Shown: positions 1-5,833 of the stretch, one piece after another
Position numbering within the stretch: the stretch's first letter is position 1
Layout of the letters: the number at the start of each line of letters is the position of its first letter
From: an uncultured Eubacteriales bacterium
Lineage (GTDB): Bacteria; Bacillota; Clostridia; Oscillospirales; Feifaniaceae
DNA: 7,463 nt
NCBI GenBank assembly: GCA_902474785.1
Contig: CABRXB010000048.1
Span: 1-7,463 of the forward strand
Direction of reading: 5' to 3'
The notes under the pieces: generated by a model
Seen by the model: the letters and a program-made list of their open reading frames with translations, nothing else
Databases searched by the model: none
What the model was told of the DNA's origin: nothing
Position numbers and translations under genes: made by a program

Positions 1-1
1 T

Positions 2-265
2 TGCCCCGCCGACCTGTTCCATGCACAAGAGCGCATGATAAGTGTCAGAGAGAACGGCATAGGGATTCGCCCTGTGCAGCTGCCAGCTTTGCACCCCACG
101 CACAAACCCCTCTTTCGTGACAAGAGCCGCAACCTGTTTTTCGATTTCCTCTTGCGCAAGAAGTATGGGGCCCTGCGTCTGCTCCGCCTGCCTCGGGGCG
201 GCACACGCCGCAAGCATTCCCAGCGCAAGAAGCGCCACCCAAAGCCGAATTGTCACTTTCTTCAT
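2..265 (-). CDS. Predicted lipoprotein, partial (C-terminus beyond left edge)
   Basis: An open frame of 88 codons runs from an ATG at 265 leftwards off the window with no stop, so the C-terminus is missing. The N-terminus (MKKVTIRLWVALLALGMLAA then Cys21) is a textbook lipoprotein signal: two Lys and one Arg, a hydrophobic stretch of about 13 residues and a lipobox L18-A19-A20-C21. The mature protein should therefore be lipid-anchored on the outer face of the membrane. A GGGAGG ribosome binding site ends 5 nt before the ATG, which fixes the start. The visible mature part (about 67 residues) begins Gln/Glu-rich and contains a probable amphipathic helix (QEEIEKQVAALVTKEGF). I recognise no domain, so the function is unknown. 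It lies 81 bp downstream of a second lipoprotein on the same strand and could be co-transcribed with it if the intervening hairpin is read through. Confidence 0.8.
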   Translation of the reverse strand, partial: MKKVTIRLWVALLALGMLAACAAPRQAEQTQGPILLAQEEIEKQVAALVTKEGFVRGVQSWQLHRANPYAVLSDTYHALLCMEQVGGA

Positions 266-285
266 CCTATCCTCCCTTCACAGGC

Positions 286-317
286 AAGAGGGGGCGAAAA
301 TCCTCTCGCCCCCTCTT
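286..317 (-). terminator. Strong hairpin between the two lipoprotein genes (terminator or attenuator)
   Basis: A perfect 12-bp inverted repeat (286-297 with 306-317) encloses an 8-nt loop; the stem is mostly G-C (GAGGGGGCGA paired with TCGCCCCCTC). It begins about 30 nt after the stop of the 255-residue lipoprotein gene, the usual place for an intrinsic terminator. The U-run after the stem on the minus strand is poor (CTTGCCTG), so termination may be partial. It could then act as an attenuator or an mRNA-stabilising 3' structure within a two-gene unit. The hairpin is seen directly; its function is inferred. Confidence 0.65.
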
Positions 318-346
318 TGTCAAAACAGAGTTGCCCCTTCGCCTCA

Positions 347-1114
347 TTACGGGAAGACATAGGTGTGGGAGCTTGTTACCCCGGCCATAAACCCGGCGTT
401 TGCAAGTCTCATATAGCCACGATTTGCAACTGTGGCTTTGACTCTGGTTGCAAGGATTCCGGGCTCCGCGGCAAATGCGTTCTGTGGTCCAGTAAACAAA
501 TAGTACCCTGTCACAGAACCATAATCCCACGATCCAAACGTTGTCGAAGAGGAGAACGAGAGCGCCGGCGGCCAGCTGATGGAGCCCACTCCCCCTGTGA
601 TATTCCATTCCAGCGATTTATACAATCTCAGATCATCAGGCGTGGAAGAAAGGCCCGTGCAATACACCTGTCCCTGATTGACCACCTTGAAGCGCCATTC
701 AAACTGCGGCTTTTCAAAATATCCCCAGTGATGGGCATAGACTTTTTTATCGTCTCCTGCTGAGTCAGAGTCGGTTTTGCTATAATCCTGATCATCACCG
801 GCGTTTGCCGCCATGGGAGCCTGCCCTTGTTTTTCAAGCGCGGCAACTTTTTCAAGTGCCGCTTGAAAATCCGGCCCTTGCATCGCCTCCCCCGGAAGAG
901 ACGGATCCACTCGTATGCCTGTGGCCTCATATGTGCCGCTGCTCAACGTGTCAACATAGAAGGTAAACCCATCTGCCACGACTGTCTTTGTATCCACCAC
1001 AAAATACGCGGCATCATGCGTCACCGATTCGCTTCTCACATGGCTTGCACAGGCGGGAAGTAAACCAGAACAAGCCAGTGCAAGCGCCGCGACAACAACC
1101 GCTTTTCTCCCCAT
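347..1114 (-). CDS. Predicted lipoprotein of unknown function (255 aa)
   Basis: The frame stays open to an ATG at 1255, but that start would place the coding region across the promoter. The ATG at 1114 follows AAAGGAG by 7 nt and begins a perfect lipoprotein signal (MGRKAVVVAALALACSGLLP, lipobox L19-P20-A21-C22), so I take it as the start. The mature protein is about 234 residues. Its first half has a valine/threonine-rich beta-like segment followed by a polar Asp/Ser/Lys-rich linker near residues 105-122 (GDDQDYSKTDSDSAGDDKK). The second half is rich in aromatic residues, Gly and Ser (HHWGYFEKPQFEWRF, ISWPPALSFSSSTTFGSW, GSVTGYYLF), which suggests an extracellular beta-sheet domain. I recognise no family and see no catalytic motif. 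It is likely tethered to the outer membrane face. A promoter lies just upstream and a hairpin just downstream; a second lipoprotein follows on the same strand. Confidence 0.8.
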   Translation of the reverse strand: MGRKAVVVAALALACSGLLPACASHVRSESVTHDAAYFVVDTKTVVADGFTFYVDTLSSGTYEATGIRVDPSLPGEAMQGPDFQAALEKVAALEKQGQAPMAANAGDDQDYSKTDSDSAGDDKKVYAHHWGYFEKPQFEWRFKVVNQGQVYCTGLSSTPDDLRLYKSLEWNITGGVGSISWPPALSFSSSTTFGSWDYGSVTGYYLFTGPQNAFAAEPGILATRVKATVANRGYMRLANAGFMAGVTSSHTYVFP

Positions 1115-1121
1115 GGCAAGG

Positions 1122-1128
1122 CTCCTTT
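1122..1128 (-). promoter_or_regulatory. Ribosome binding site deciding the lipoprotein start
   Basis: AAAGGAG on the minus strand ends 7 nt before the ATG at 1114. The other in-frame ATGs (1132 and 1255) have nothing comparable, and only the 1114 start gives a short clean signal peptide. Confidence 0.75.
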
Positions 1129-1177
1129 CCATTTTGAATAGAATGAGACAACTGTAATCCCGATCCCAATTGATGTC

Positions 1178-1206
1178 AGTATACCTGAACGTTGAATCAA
1201 AAGCAA
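1178..1206 (-). promoter_or_regulatory. Sigma-A-type promoter of the lipoprotein gene
   Basis: On the minus strand TTGCTT (1201-1206) and TATACT (1178-1183) are separated by exactly 17 nt, close to the housekeeping consensus TTGACA-17-TATAAT. Transcription would start near 1171, giving a leader of roughly 55 nt before the ATG at 1114. The -35 box is overlapped by a dyad, AATCAT-TTT-ATGATT (1205-1219). Confidence 0.65.
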
Positions 1207-1219
1207 TCATTTTATGATT
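1205..1219. promoter_or_regulatory. Dyad overlapping the -35 edge of the lipoprotein promoter
   Basis: AATCAT-TTT-ATGATT is a perfect 6+6 inverted repeat with a 3-nt spacer that touches the -35 hexamer. Its size and place suit a dimeric regulator, probably a repressor given the overlap. The composition is AT-rich, so chance is possible. Confidence 0.35.
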
Positions 1220-1232
1220 TCGACTTTTATCG

Positions 1233-1258
1233 ACTGTGATTTTTGAAAATATCACAGT
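1233..1258. repeat. Inverted repeat ACTGTGAT-N10-ATCACAGT upstream of the lipoprotein promoter
   Basis: Two perfect 8-bp half-sites are separated by 10 nt, centred about 75 bp upstream of the predicted transcription start of the lipoprotein gene. The TGTGA...TCACA halves resemble CRP/FNR-family half-sites, but the spacing between these cores is 12 rather than 6, so this is not a standard CRP site. It may be an operator, or a hairpin in read-through RNA; no U-tract follows on either strand. Confidence 0.4.
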
Positions 1259-1279
1259 TGAAATTGATATTTAATTTCA

Positions 1280-1322
1280 AAAAAAAGAAACAGCAGCCCT
1301 GGGAACAAATCCCCGGGCTGCT
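1280..1322 (-). terminator. Intrinsic terminator of the ktrBA operon
   Basis: On the minus strand a stem formed by 1292-1303 and 1311-1322 (AGCAGCCC plus GGG, one mismatch, 7-nt loop) is followed by a U-rich tract (GTTTCTTTTTTTT). It starts 17 nt after the ktrA stop and is oriented to end the ktrBA transcript. Confidence 0.88.
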
Positions 1323-1338
1323 TTTGTCTGTCCTGCTT

Positions 1339-2019
1339 TCAGGGGGTCTGGCGTTTCCAGTCGCCCCCCTCGTCGTCGTCCATCAGGGTGAGCAGATCCT
1401 GCTTTGCCCCGGCCACCAGCAGATGTTCCCGCTCGGTGAAGACATGGGCCGGATCGGTGATGGGCACGATGTTCTCCCCCTCCTTGTAGCCGATGATGTT
1501 GATGTTGTGGTGCGCGCGCACGTCGACCTCGCGAATGGTCTTGCCCACCCATATGCCCGGCACGCGCAGCTCAAAGATGGCGTATTCGCTTGTCAGCTCG
1601 ATATAGTCATAGGCGTTGCGCGCGCTGTATCGCACGGCGGTGCGCTGCGCCATGTCGCGCTCGGGATAGATCACGTCGTCCGCCCCGATTTTGCGCAAGA
1701 ACTTGGCATGGATGTCGCGATCGGTCTTGGAGATGACGCAGGGCGCGCCGAGATCCTTGAGCAGCGAGGTGATCTCCAGAGACGACTGAAAATTGTTGCT
1801 GATGCACACAAAGCAGATGTCAAAATTGCCGACGCCAAGCGAGCGCAGCGTGTCGATGTCCATGCAGTTGCCTACCTGCGCCCAGGTCGCATAGGGCACC
1901 ATCCTTTCGACGGCATCCTCATCCATGTCCACCACCATGACCTCGTTTCCAAGATCGGCCAGCTTTCTGGCGAGATGCCCTCCAAAACGTCCAAGGCCGA
2001 TCACCAACATTGATCTCAT
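1339..2019 (-). CDS. ktrA: KtrA/TrkA-family K+ uptake regulatory subunit
   Basis: This is the cytoplasmic gating subunit of the Ktr potassium uptake system. A ring of these RCK proteins binds nucleotide (ATP/ADP, NAD(H) in the family) and opens or closes the KtrB channel. The 226 residues match the usual length. An N-terminal Rossmann fold (RCK_N, about 1-135) starts LVIGLGRFG, with the GxGxxG loop at residues 8-13 and an acidic Asp31 at the end of the second strand for ribose binding. The conserved segments NFDICFVCI, FQSSLEITSLLKDLGA and HAKFLRKIGAD follow. A C-terminal RCK_C domain occupies about 138-215 (GIWVGKTIREVDVR ... HVFTEREHLLVAG). In the wider family RCK_C can bind c-di-AMP; the sequence does not prove that here. 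An AAAAGGAGG site 8 nt upstream fixes the ATG. It lies 37 nt downstream of ktrB and is clearly in one operon with it. Confidence 0.95.
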   Translation of the reverse strand: MRSMLVIGLGRFGGHLARKLADLGNEVMVVDMDEDAVERMVPYATWAQVGNCMDIDTLRSLGVGNFDICFVCISNNFQSSLEITSLLKDLGAPCVISKTDRDIHAKFLRKIGADDVIYPERDMAQRTAVRYSARNAYDYIELTSEYAIFELRVPGIWVGKTIREVDVRAHHNINIIGYKEGENIVPITDPAHVFTEREHLLVAGAKQDLLTLMDDDEGGDWKRQTP

Positions 2020-2056
2020 GTGTTTTTCCTCCTTTTTGACAAACGCCGGACGGCTG

Positions 2057-3403
2057 TTATCCTATGATGATGCGCTCCACGGGGTAGCGCAGTTTCCCCG
2101 TCTTCTTGCGGGAGACGGCGATGAACACCGTCACGCTCCCCACACGACCGGCATACATGAGCAGCGCCACCAGCAGACGGGAGACGGGGACAAGGTCGCG
2201 CGTGATGCCGGTCGACAGGCCAACCGTGCCAATGGCGGAGATGCACTCAAAAAACACATCTTTCATCGGCAGCTCGTTTTGCAGGGTCAAAATTGCAAAT
2301 GCGACCGCCAGCATGAGGCTCAGATAAAAAAGCGCATTGCAAAAGGCCTTGCGCACCACCTCGGGGTCGATGCGGCGGGAAAAGAGATCTACATCGTTTC
2401 TGCGGCGCAGGTGTGCGCTCACCGCCATCATCATGACGGCAAAGGTGGTGATCTTCTTGCCGCCGCCGGTGGAGCCGGGGCTGGCGCCCACCAGCATGAG
2501 CAGCATGGTGAGCAGCGATCCCCCTTCGCTGAGCTGTGTGAGATCCACGGCGTTGAAGCCCGCGGTGCGCGGCGTCACAGCCTGAAAAAAGGCCGCCAGC
2601 AGACGCTCGCCGCCGCGCATGCCCGCAAACGAAGCGTCCGTCTCCACGATGTAAAACAAAATGGTCGAGCCCGTCAACAGCAGGGCGGTGCAAAACAGCA
2701 CCACCTTGGCATGCAGACTGTATTGCCGAAAGGCGAGGCGATGCTCCACCATGTCGTCCCACACCACAAAGCCGATGCCGCCGACAATGATGAGCCCTGC
2801 AATGGTGAGCAAAACCAGCGGATCGCCTCCAAATTCCACAAGGGATTGATAGGGCGCCTGATACCCGAGCAGATCAAAGCCGGCGTTGCAAAAGGCCGAA
2901 ACTGAGTGAAACACGCTGTACCAGATGCCACGGCCAAGCCCCAGCGCCGGACAAAAGCGAAAGGCGAGCAACACCGCGCCGATGCTCTCGGCGATCACCG
3001 TTCCAATCAGCACACGCCGCGCCAGGCGAACCACGCCCGCCAGCCGGTCGGCGCTGACCGCCTCCATCAAAAATGCGCGCTCGCGCAATCCGATGCGCTT
3101 GCGCAGCACCATGGAAAAGAAAATGGCAAAGGTCATGAACCCAAGGCCGCCGATCTGGATGAGAGACAAGATGACAACCTGTCCAAAGACGGTAAACTGG
3201 GTATAGGTGTCAAAAACCACAAGCCCCGTCACACAGGTCGCAGAGGCGGCCGTAAACAGGGCGTCGAGAAAGGAGATGGCGCGGCCGCTCCTGCTCGCCA
3301 TGGGCAGCATGAGCAGCACAGCCCCCGTCAAAATGATCAATGCAAAGCCGAGCGCCAGCGTTTGCGCCGCGCTCAACTTTCGCTTTTTGCTGGTCTGTGT
3401 CAT
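2057..3403 (-). CDS. ktrB: KtrB/TrkH-family potassium channel-transporter subunit
   Basis: This is the integral membrane K+-conducting subunit of a Ktr system. The family fold is four M1-P-M2 repeats, and each selectivity-filter segment is visible: TCVTGL (56-61), CNAGFD (172-177), TAGFN (280-284) and TVGLS (393-397), each with its central glycine. The Gly/Ser-rich break ASPGSTGGG (307-315) is the flexible intramembrane loop of the third repeat that acts as the gate in KtrB structures. YAGRVGS (417-423) carries the conserved Arg of the last helix. At 448 residues it is KtrB-sized rather than the longer TrkH. A stop codon lies upstream in frame with no other start between, so ATG 3403 is the only candidate. 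Its ribosome binding site (GAGAGG) is 11 nt away, rather far. It is the first gene of the ktrB-ktrA operon; the pair gives K+ uptake for osmotic and pH adjustment. Confidence 0.96.
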   Translation of the reverse strand: MTQTSKKRKLSAAQTLALGFALIILTGAVLLMLPMASRSGRAISFLDALFTAASATCVTGLVVFDTYTQFTVFGQVVILSLIQIGGLGFMTFAIFFSMVLRKRIGLRERAFLMEAVSADRLAGVVRLARRVLIGTVIAESIGAVLLAFRFCPALGLGRGIWYSVFHSVSAFCNAGFDLLGYQAPYQSLVEFGGDPLVLLTIAGLIIVGGIGFVVWDDMVEHRLAFRQYSLHAKVVLFCTALLLTGSTILFYIVETDASFAGMRGGERLLAAFFQAVTPRTAGFNAVDLTQLSEGGSLLTMLLMLVGASPGSTGGGKKITTFAVMMMAVSAHLRRRNDVDLFSRRIDPEVVRKAFCNALFYLSLMLAVAFAILTLQNELPMKDVFFECISAIGTVGLSTGITRDLVPVSRLLVALLMYAGRVGSVTVFIAVSRKKTGKLRYPVERIIIG

Positions 3404-3441
3404 GGCTTGGTTTTCCTCTCGTTTGCCCGGGGCTTGGTTTT
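3404..3441 (-). repeat. 11-bp direct repeat in the ktrB leader
   Basis: GGCTTGGTTTT occurs at 3404-3414 and again at 3431-3441 (plus-strand reading), 27 bp apart. The first copy exactly fills the gap between the GAGAGG ribosome binding site (3415-3420) and the ktrB ATG. Both copies lie inside the predicted leader RNA of about 53 nt. It could be a binding site for a regulator of ktrB translation or a chance duplication. Confidence 0.5.
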
Positions 3442-3462
3442 GTTTCGAATGGAGTTGTGGCT

Positions 3463-3490
3463 ATTATAGCACAAACCGTTGCAGATTCAA
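3463..3490 (-). promoter_or_regulatory. Extended -10 promoter of ktrBA
   Basis: On the minus strand TGCTATAAT gives a perfect -10 hexamer (3463-3468) with the extended TGn motif. A -35-like TTGAAT (3485-3490) lies 16 nt upstream. The predicted start near 3456 leaves a leader of only about 53 nt. Confidence 0.72.
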
Positions 3491-3619
3491 CCCTTCCGCT
3501 TGAAACTTCATTTCTGCAATATGGAGTATTTGTAATTCTTTTGTCCATATTTCCCGATACTTTTGTGAGATCTGTGAGATTTTGCCTCACTTTTTTGATG
3601 CCATACGCTGGATTGATTG

Positions 3620-3648
3620 TTGAACCTGTCCCCTGTTTATGATACTAT
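3620..3648 (+). promoter_or_regulatory. Putative promoter of the Na/Pi transporter gene
   Basis: TTGAAC (3620-3625) and TACTAT (3643-3648) are spaced by 17 nt, and TGA just before the -10 hexamer provides an extended -10. The start would be near 3655, giving a leader of about 120 nt before the ATG at 3777. Confidence 0.5.
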
Positions 3649-3776
3649 TTTATTGTAAAATGGATTAATATGCGTCTTTTTGCCACAGCATCGGCAACTT
3701 TTGCCGTTTATCATATGCCTGGCCGCGCGCCAAAAAGAAAACCGACGATGCAACTGACTGAAAGGAACGAAAGTAG

Positions 3777-5522
3777 ATGGATTTCTTCTCGCTCATCACC
3801 CTCATCGGCGGACTCGCCTTTTTTCTCTATGGAATGCATGTGATGTCCTCCGGCCTTGAAAAGCTGGCGGGCGTAAAGCTCGAGAAAATTCTAAGAAAAA
3901 TGACCTCAAGCCCCATCAAAAGCCTGCTGCTTGGCGCCGGCATCACCATTGCCATTCAATCCTCCTCAGCCATGACCGTCATGCTGGTCGGCCTTGTCAA
4001 TTCGGGCATCATGCAGCTCGGGCAGACGGTGGGCGTCATCATGGGCTCCAACATCGGCACCACGCTGACCGCCTGGATTTTATCGCTCACCGGCATCCAG
4101 AGCGACACCTTTTGGCTTCGCCTCTTAAAACCCGAGAATTTCTCCCCCATCTTCGCCATGGTCGGCGTCACCCTGATTATGGCGTCCAAAAGCACGCGGC
4201 GCAAAGACGTGGGCGGCATTCTGGTCGGCTTTTCGGTGCTCATGTTCGGCATGAATCTCATGAGCGGCGCCGTCAGCCCTCTGGCAGACGTGCCGGAATT
4301 TGCAAATCTGCTCACCATCTTCCGCAACCCCGTGATCGGCGTGCTGGTGGGCACCGTGTTCACCGGCGTCATTCAAAGCTCGGCGGCCTCGGTCGGTATT
4401 TTGCAGGCGCTCTCGCTCACGGGCGGCATCTCCTATGGCATGGCCATTCCCATCATCATGGGGCAAAACATCGGCACCTGCGTCACCGCGATGCTATCGA
4501 GCATTGGCGTCAACAAAAACGCCAAGCGCGTCGCCGTCGTCCATATCTCCTTTAACATCATCGGCACCGTGCTCTGCCTGGCCGGTTTTTACGGCGTCAA
4601 CGCCCTGCTGCACTTTGCCTTTGTCAACAACCCCATTGACGGCGTCGGCATCGCCGCGGTTCACAGTATTTTCAACATCGTCACCACACTGATCCTGCTC
4701 CCCTTCCCAAAACAGCTTGAAAAGCTGGCCAAGATGGTGGTCAAGGAAGGCGCCAAGAGCGACCGTCCGACCTTTCTCGACGAACTTCTGCTGCGCACCC
4801 CCTCCATTGCGGTCAATGAGAGCCGCTCCATGACGGTGCGCATGGCGGGCATCGCGCGCACCAGCGTGCAGCAGGCCGTCTCGCTCTTTGACGTCTATGA
4901 CCACAAGCTCGCCGATCAAATCCTTGAAAACGAGACCACGCTCGACTGGTTCGAAGATCAGCTCGGCACCTATCTGCTCAAGCTCTCGGGCAAGGAGCTG
5001 TCGGACGCCGACAGCCGGCAGGTCTCCAAGATCTTTCTCACCATCGGCGACTTTGAACGACTGGGCGACCACGCCGTCAACCTGACCAAGACGGCGCGCG
5101 AGCTCTATGAAAAAAAGTTGCAGTTCTCCCCCGAGGCCCAGCATGAGGTCCATGTGCTGACAGCGGCGCTCACAGAGGCGCTTGAGCTGACCACGCTCTC
5201 CTTTGGAAAGGAAAACGTCGAGATGGCCTCCAAAGTGGAGCCGCTCTCGCAGGCTATGTCGGTCGTTTTGTCACAGATTAAGCCGCGGCACGTCGAGCGC
5301 CTCCAACGCGGCGAATGTACCATTGAAAAGGGGTTTATCTACTCCGATCTGCTCGCCAATTACGCGCGCGTCTTTGACCACTGCTCCAACATTGCCGCCG
5401 CCACCATCGGCGCCAAGCTCGACAACTTTGACACGCACGAATACCTTGACAAGGTCAAAAGTCAGGACAACCCCAATTTTACGGCGCTTTACAACACCTA
5501 TTTGAGTCAATACTCCGTGTAG
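3777..5522 (+). CDS. Na/Pi cotransporter family protein with C-terminal PhoU-like domain
   Basis: A membrane transporter of the Na+/phosphate cotransporter (NptA/YjbB, SLC34-like) family; such proteins move phosphate with Na+, and some bacterial members work mainly in export. The N-terminal part (about 1-310) is hydrophobic and has the family's inverted repeat with its two signatures: QSSSA (61-65) followed by GSNIGTT (90-96), and QSSAA (200-204) followed by GQNIGTC (229-235). Residues about 350-560 are charged and helical, a PhoU-like region with the metal-binding-type motif DFERLGDHAVNL (425-436) and a second copy YARVFDHCSNIA (529-540). At 581 residues this is the usual length of the PhoU-fused form in Bacillota. 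The ATG follows AAAGGA with roughly 10 nt spacing; an ATG at 3748 is out of frame. It is transcribed alone, divergent from ktrBA, with its own terminator. No pst or phoU gene is in view. Direction of transport and Na+ dependence are inferred from the family. Confidence 0.92.
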   Translation: MDFFSLITLIGGLAFFLYGMHVMSSGLEKLAGVKLEKILRKMTSSPIKSLLLGAGITIAIQSSSAMTVMLVGLVNSGIMQLGQTVGVIMGSNIGTTLTAWILSLTGIQSDTFWLRLLKPENFSPIFAMVGVTLIMASKSTRRKDVGGILVGFSVLMFGMNLMSGAVSPLADVPEFANLLTIFRNPVIGVLVGTVFTGVIQSSAASVGILQALSLTGGISYGMAIPIIMGQNIGTCVTAMLSSIGVNKNAKRVAVVHISFNIIGTVLCLAGFYGVNALLHFAFVNNPIDGVGIAAVHSIFNIVTTLILLPFPKQLEKLAKMVVKEGAKSDRPTFLDELLLRTPSIAVNESRSMTVRMAGIARTSVQQAVSLFDVYDHKLADQILENETTLDWFEDQLGTYLLKLSGKELSDADSRQVSKIFLTIGDFERLGDHAVNLTKTARELYEKKLQFSPEAQHEVHVLTAALTEALELTTLSFGKENVEMASKVEPLSQAMSVVLSQIKPRHVERLQRGECTIEKGFIYSDLLANYARVFDHCSNIAAATIGAKLDNFDTHEYLDKVKSQDNPNFTALYNTYLSQYSV

Positions 5523-5553
5523 TTTCCCAGGGCATTCTAATATTCACTGCATT

Positions 5554-5594
5554 TGGCGGCCTTGTCCAGTTTGGCAACGCCGCCAGATTTTTTT
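5554..5594 (+). terminator. Intrinsic terminator of the Na/Pi transporter gene
   Basis: TGGCGGC (5554-5560) pairs with GCCGCCA (5579-5585), with further TTG/CAA pairing inside, followed after GA by seven T residues (5588-5594). It starts 31 nt after the stop codon. Confidence 0.88.
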
Positions 5595-5720
5595 CGACGT
5601 CGCACCCCATCGGCGCATGCCGCAAGACCGCCGAAGCATCTCCCGCGCGAAAAAGCCGACAGCCAAATTGCGCCTGCAAGCGTCCAACTCTGCTGCATCG
5701 TATCGCCCGATATCAATCAA

Positions 5721-5757
5721 AACAAACGGGGCGGTGAACTGAACCGCCCCGTTTGTT
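5721..5757 (-). terminator. Intrinsic terminator of the GNAT gene
   Basis: A perfect 15-bp inverted repeat (5721-5735 with 5743-5757) surrounds a 7-nt loop, with a GGGGCGG core and AACAAAC flanks. On the minus strand it ends in GTTTGTTTTGATT, a fair U-tract. It lies 76 nt beyond the GNAT stop. On the plus strand the tail is GTTTGTTCTT, so it may work both ways. Confidence 0.8.
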
Positions 5758-5833
5758 CTTCGCCAAAGCCTCAAGCCGGTCACATCGAGGGTTACTCATT
5801 GCCCATGGCATACGCTTAAAAAGCGGGGGGCGG

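Larger units (their letters stand above)
3404..3776. other. Divergent intergenic region between ktrBA and the Na/Pi transporter gene
   Basis: These 373 bp contain no credible gene. They hold the ktrB leader with its 11-bp repeat and the ktrBA promoter on the minus side, and a promoter plus leader for the Na/Pi transporter on the plus side. In the middle, TGTGAGAT is repeated in tandem with a 9-bp period (3564-3571 and 3573-3580). A small hairpin CGGCAA-CTT-TTGCCG (3692-3706) lies in the plus-strand leader. Neither leader looks long or structured enough to be a full riboswitch such as the ydaO c-di-AMP type. Confidence 0.6.
5523..5833. other. Convergent intergenic region, no gene seen
   Basis: These 311 bp between the converging Na/Pi transporter and GNAT genes contain one terminator for each (5554-5594 and 5721-5757). 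The 126 bp between the two terminators have no open frame with a ribosome binding site. They show only a short palindrome, CGACGTCG (5595-5602), and a weak 6-bp stem, TCGGCG with CGCCGA (5610-5634). The open frames crossing this region run through the terminator stems and are not credible genes. Confidence 0.65.

Noticed and set aside
301..323. TTGACA on the minus strand (318-323) as a -35 box for the partial lipoprotein
   Set aside because: At 17 nt spacing the -10 would be TTTTCG, a poor match, and the spacer is one arm of the strong hairpin.
35..763. A 242-codon plus-strand open frame across the lipoprotein genes
   Set aside because: It crosses the inter-gene hairpin and is opposite two frames with clear signal peptides and ribosome binding sites.
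1115..1255. Upstream extension of the lipoprotein frame to an ATG at 1255
   Set aside because: It would put the promoter and dyads inside the coding region and bury the signal peptide 47 residues in; the 1114 start has a far better ribosome binding site.
1243..2013. A 256-codon plus-strand open frame antisense to ktrA
   Set aside because: It reads through the ktrBA terminator and the complement of ktrA; the translation has no family features.
1925..2905. A 326-codon plus-strand open frame antisense to ktrB/ktrA
   Set aside because: It lies entirely opposite two well-conserved genes, its product is a His/Gln/Arg-rich low-complexity string typical of antisense frames in GC-richer DNA, and no ribosome binding site precedes it.
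5553..5819. An 88-codon plus-strand frame in the convergent intergenic region
   Set aside because: It begins inside the transporter terminator and runs through the GNAT terminator; no ribosome binding site precedes it.
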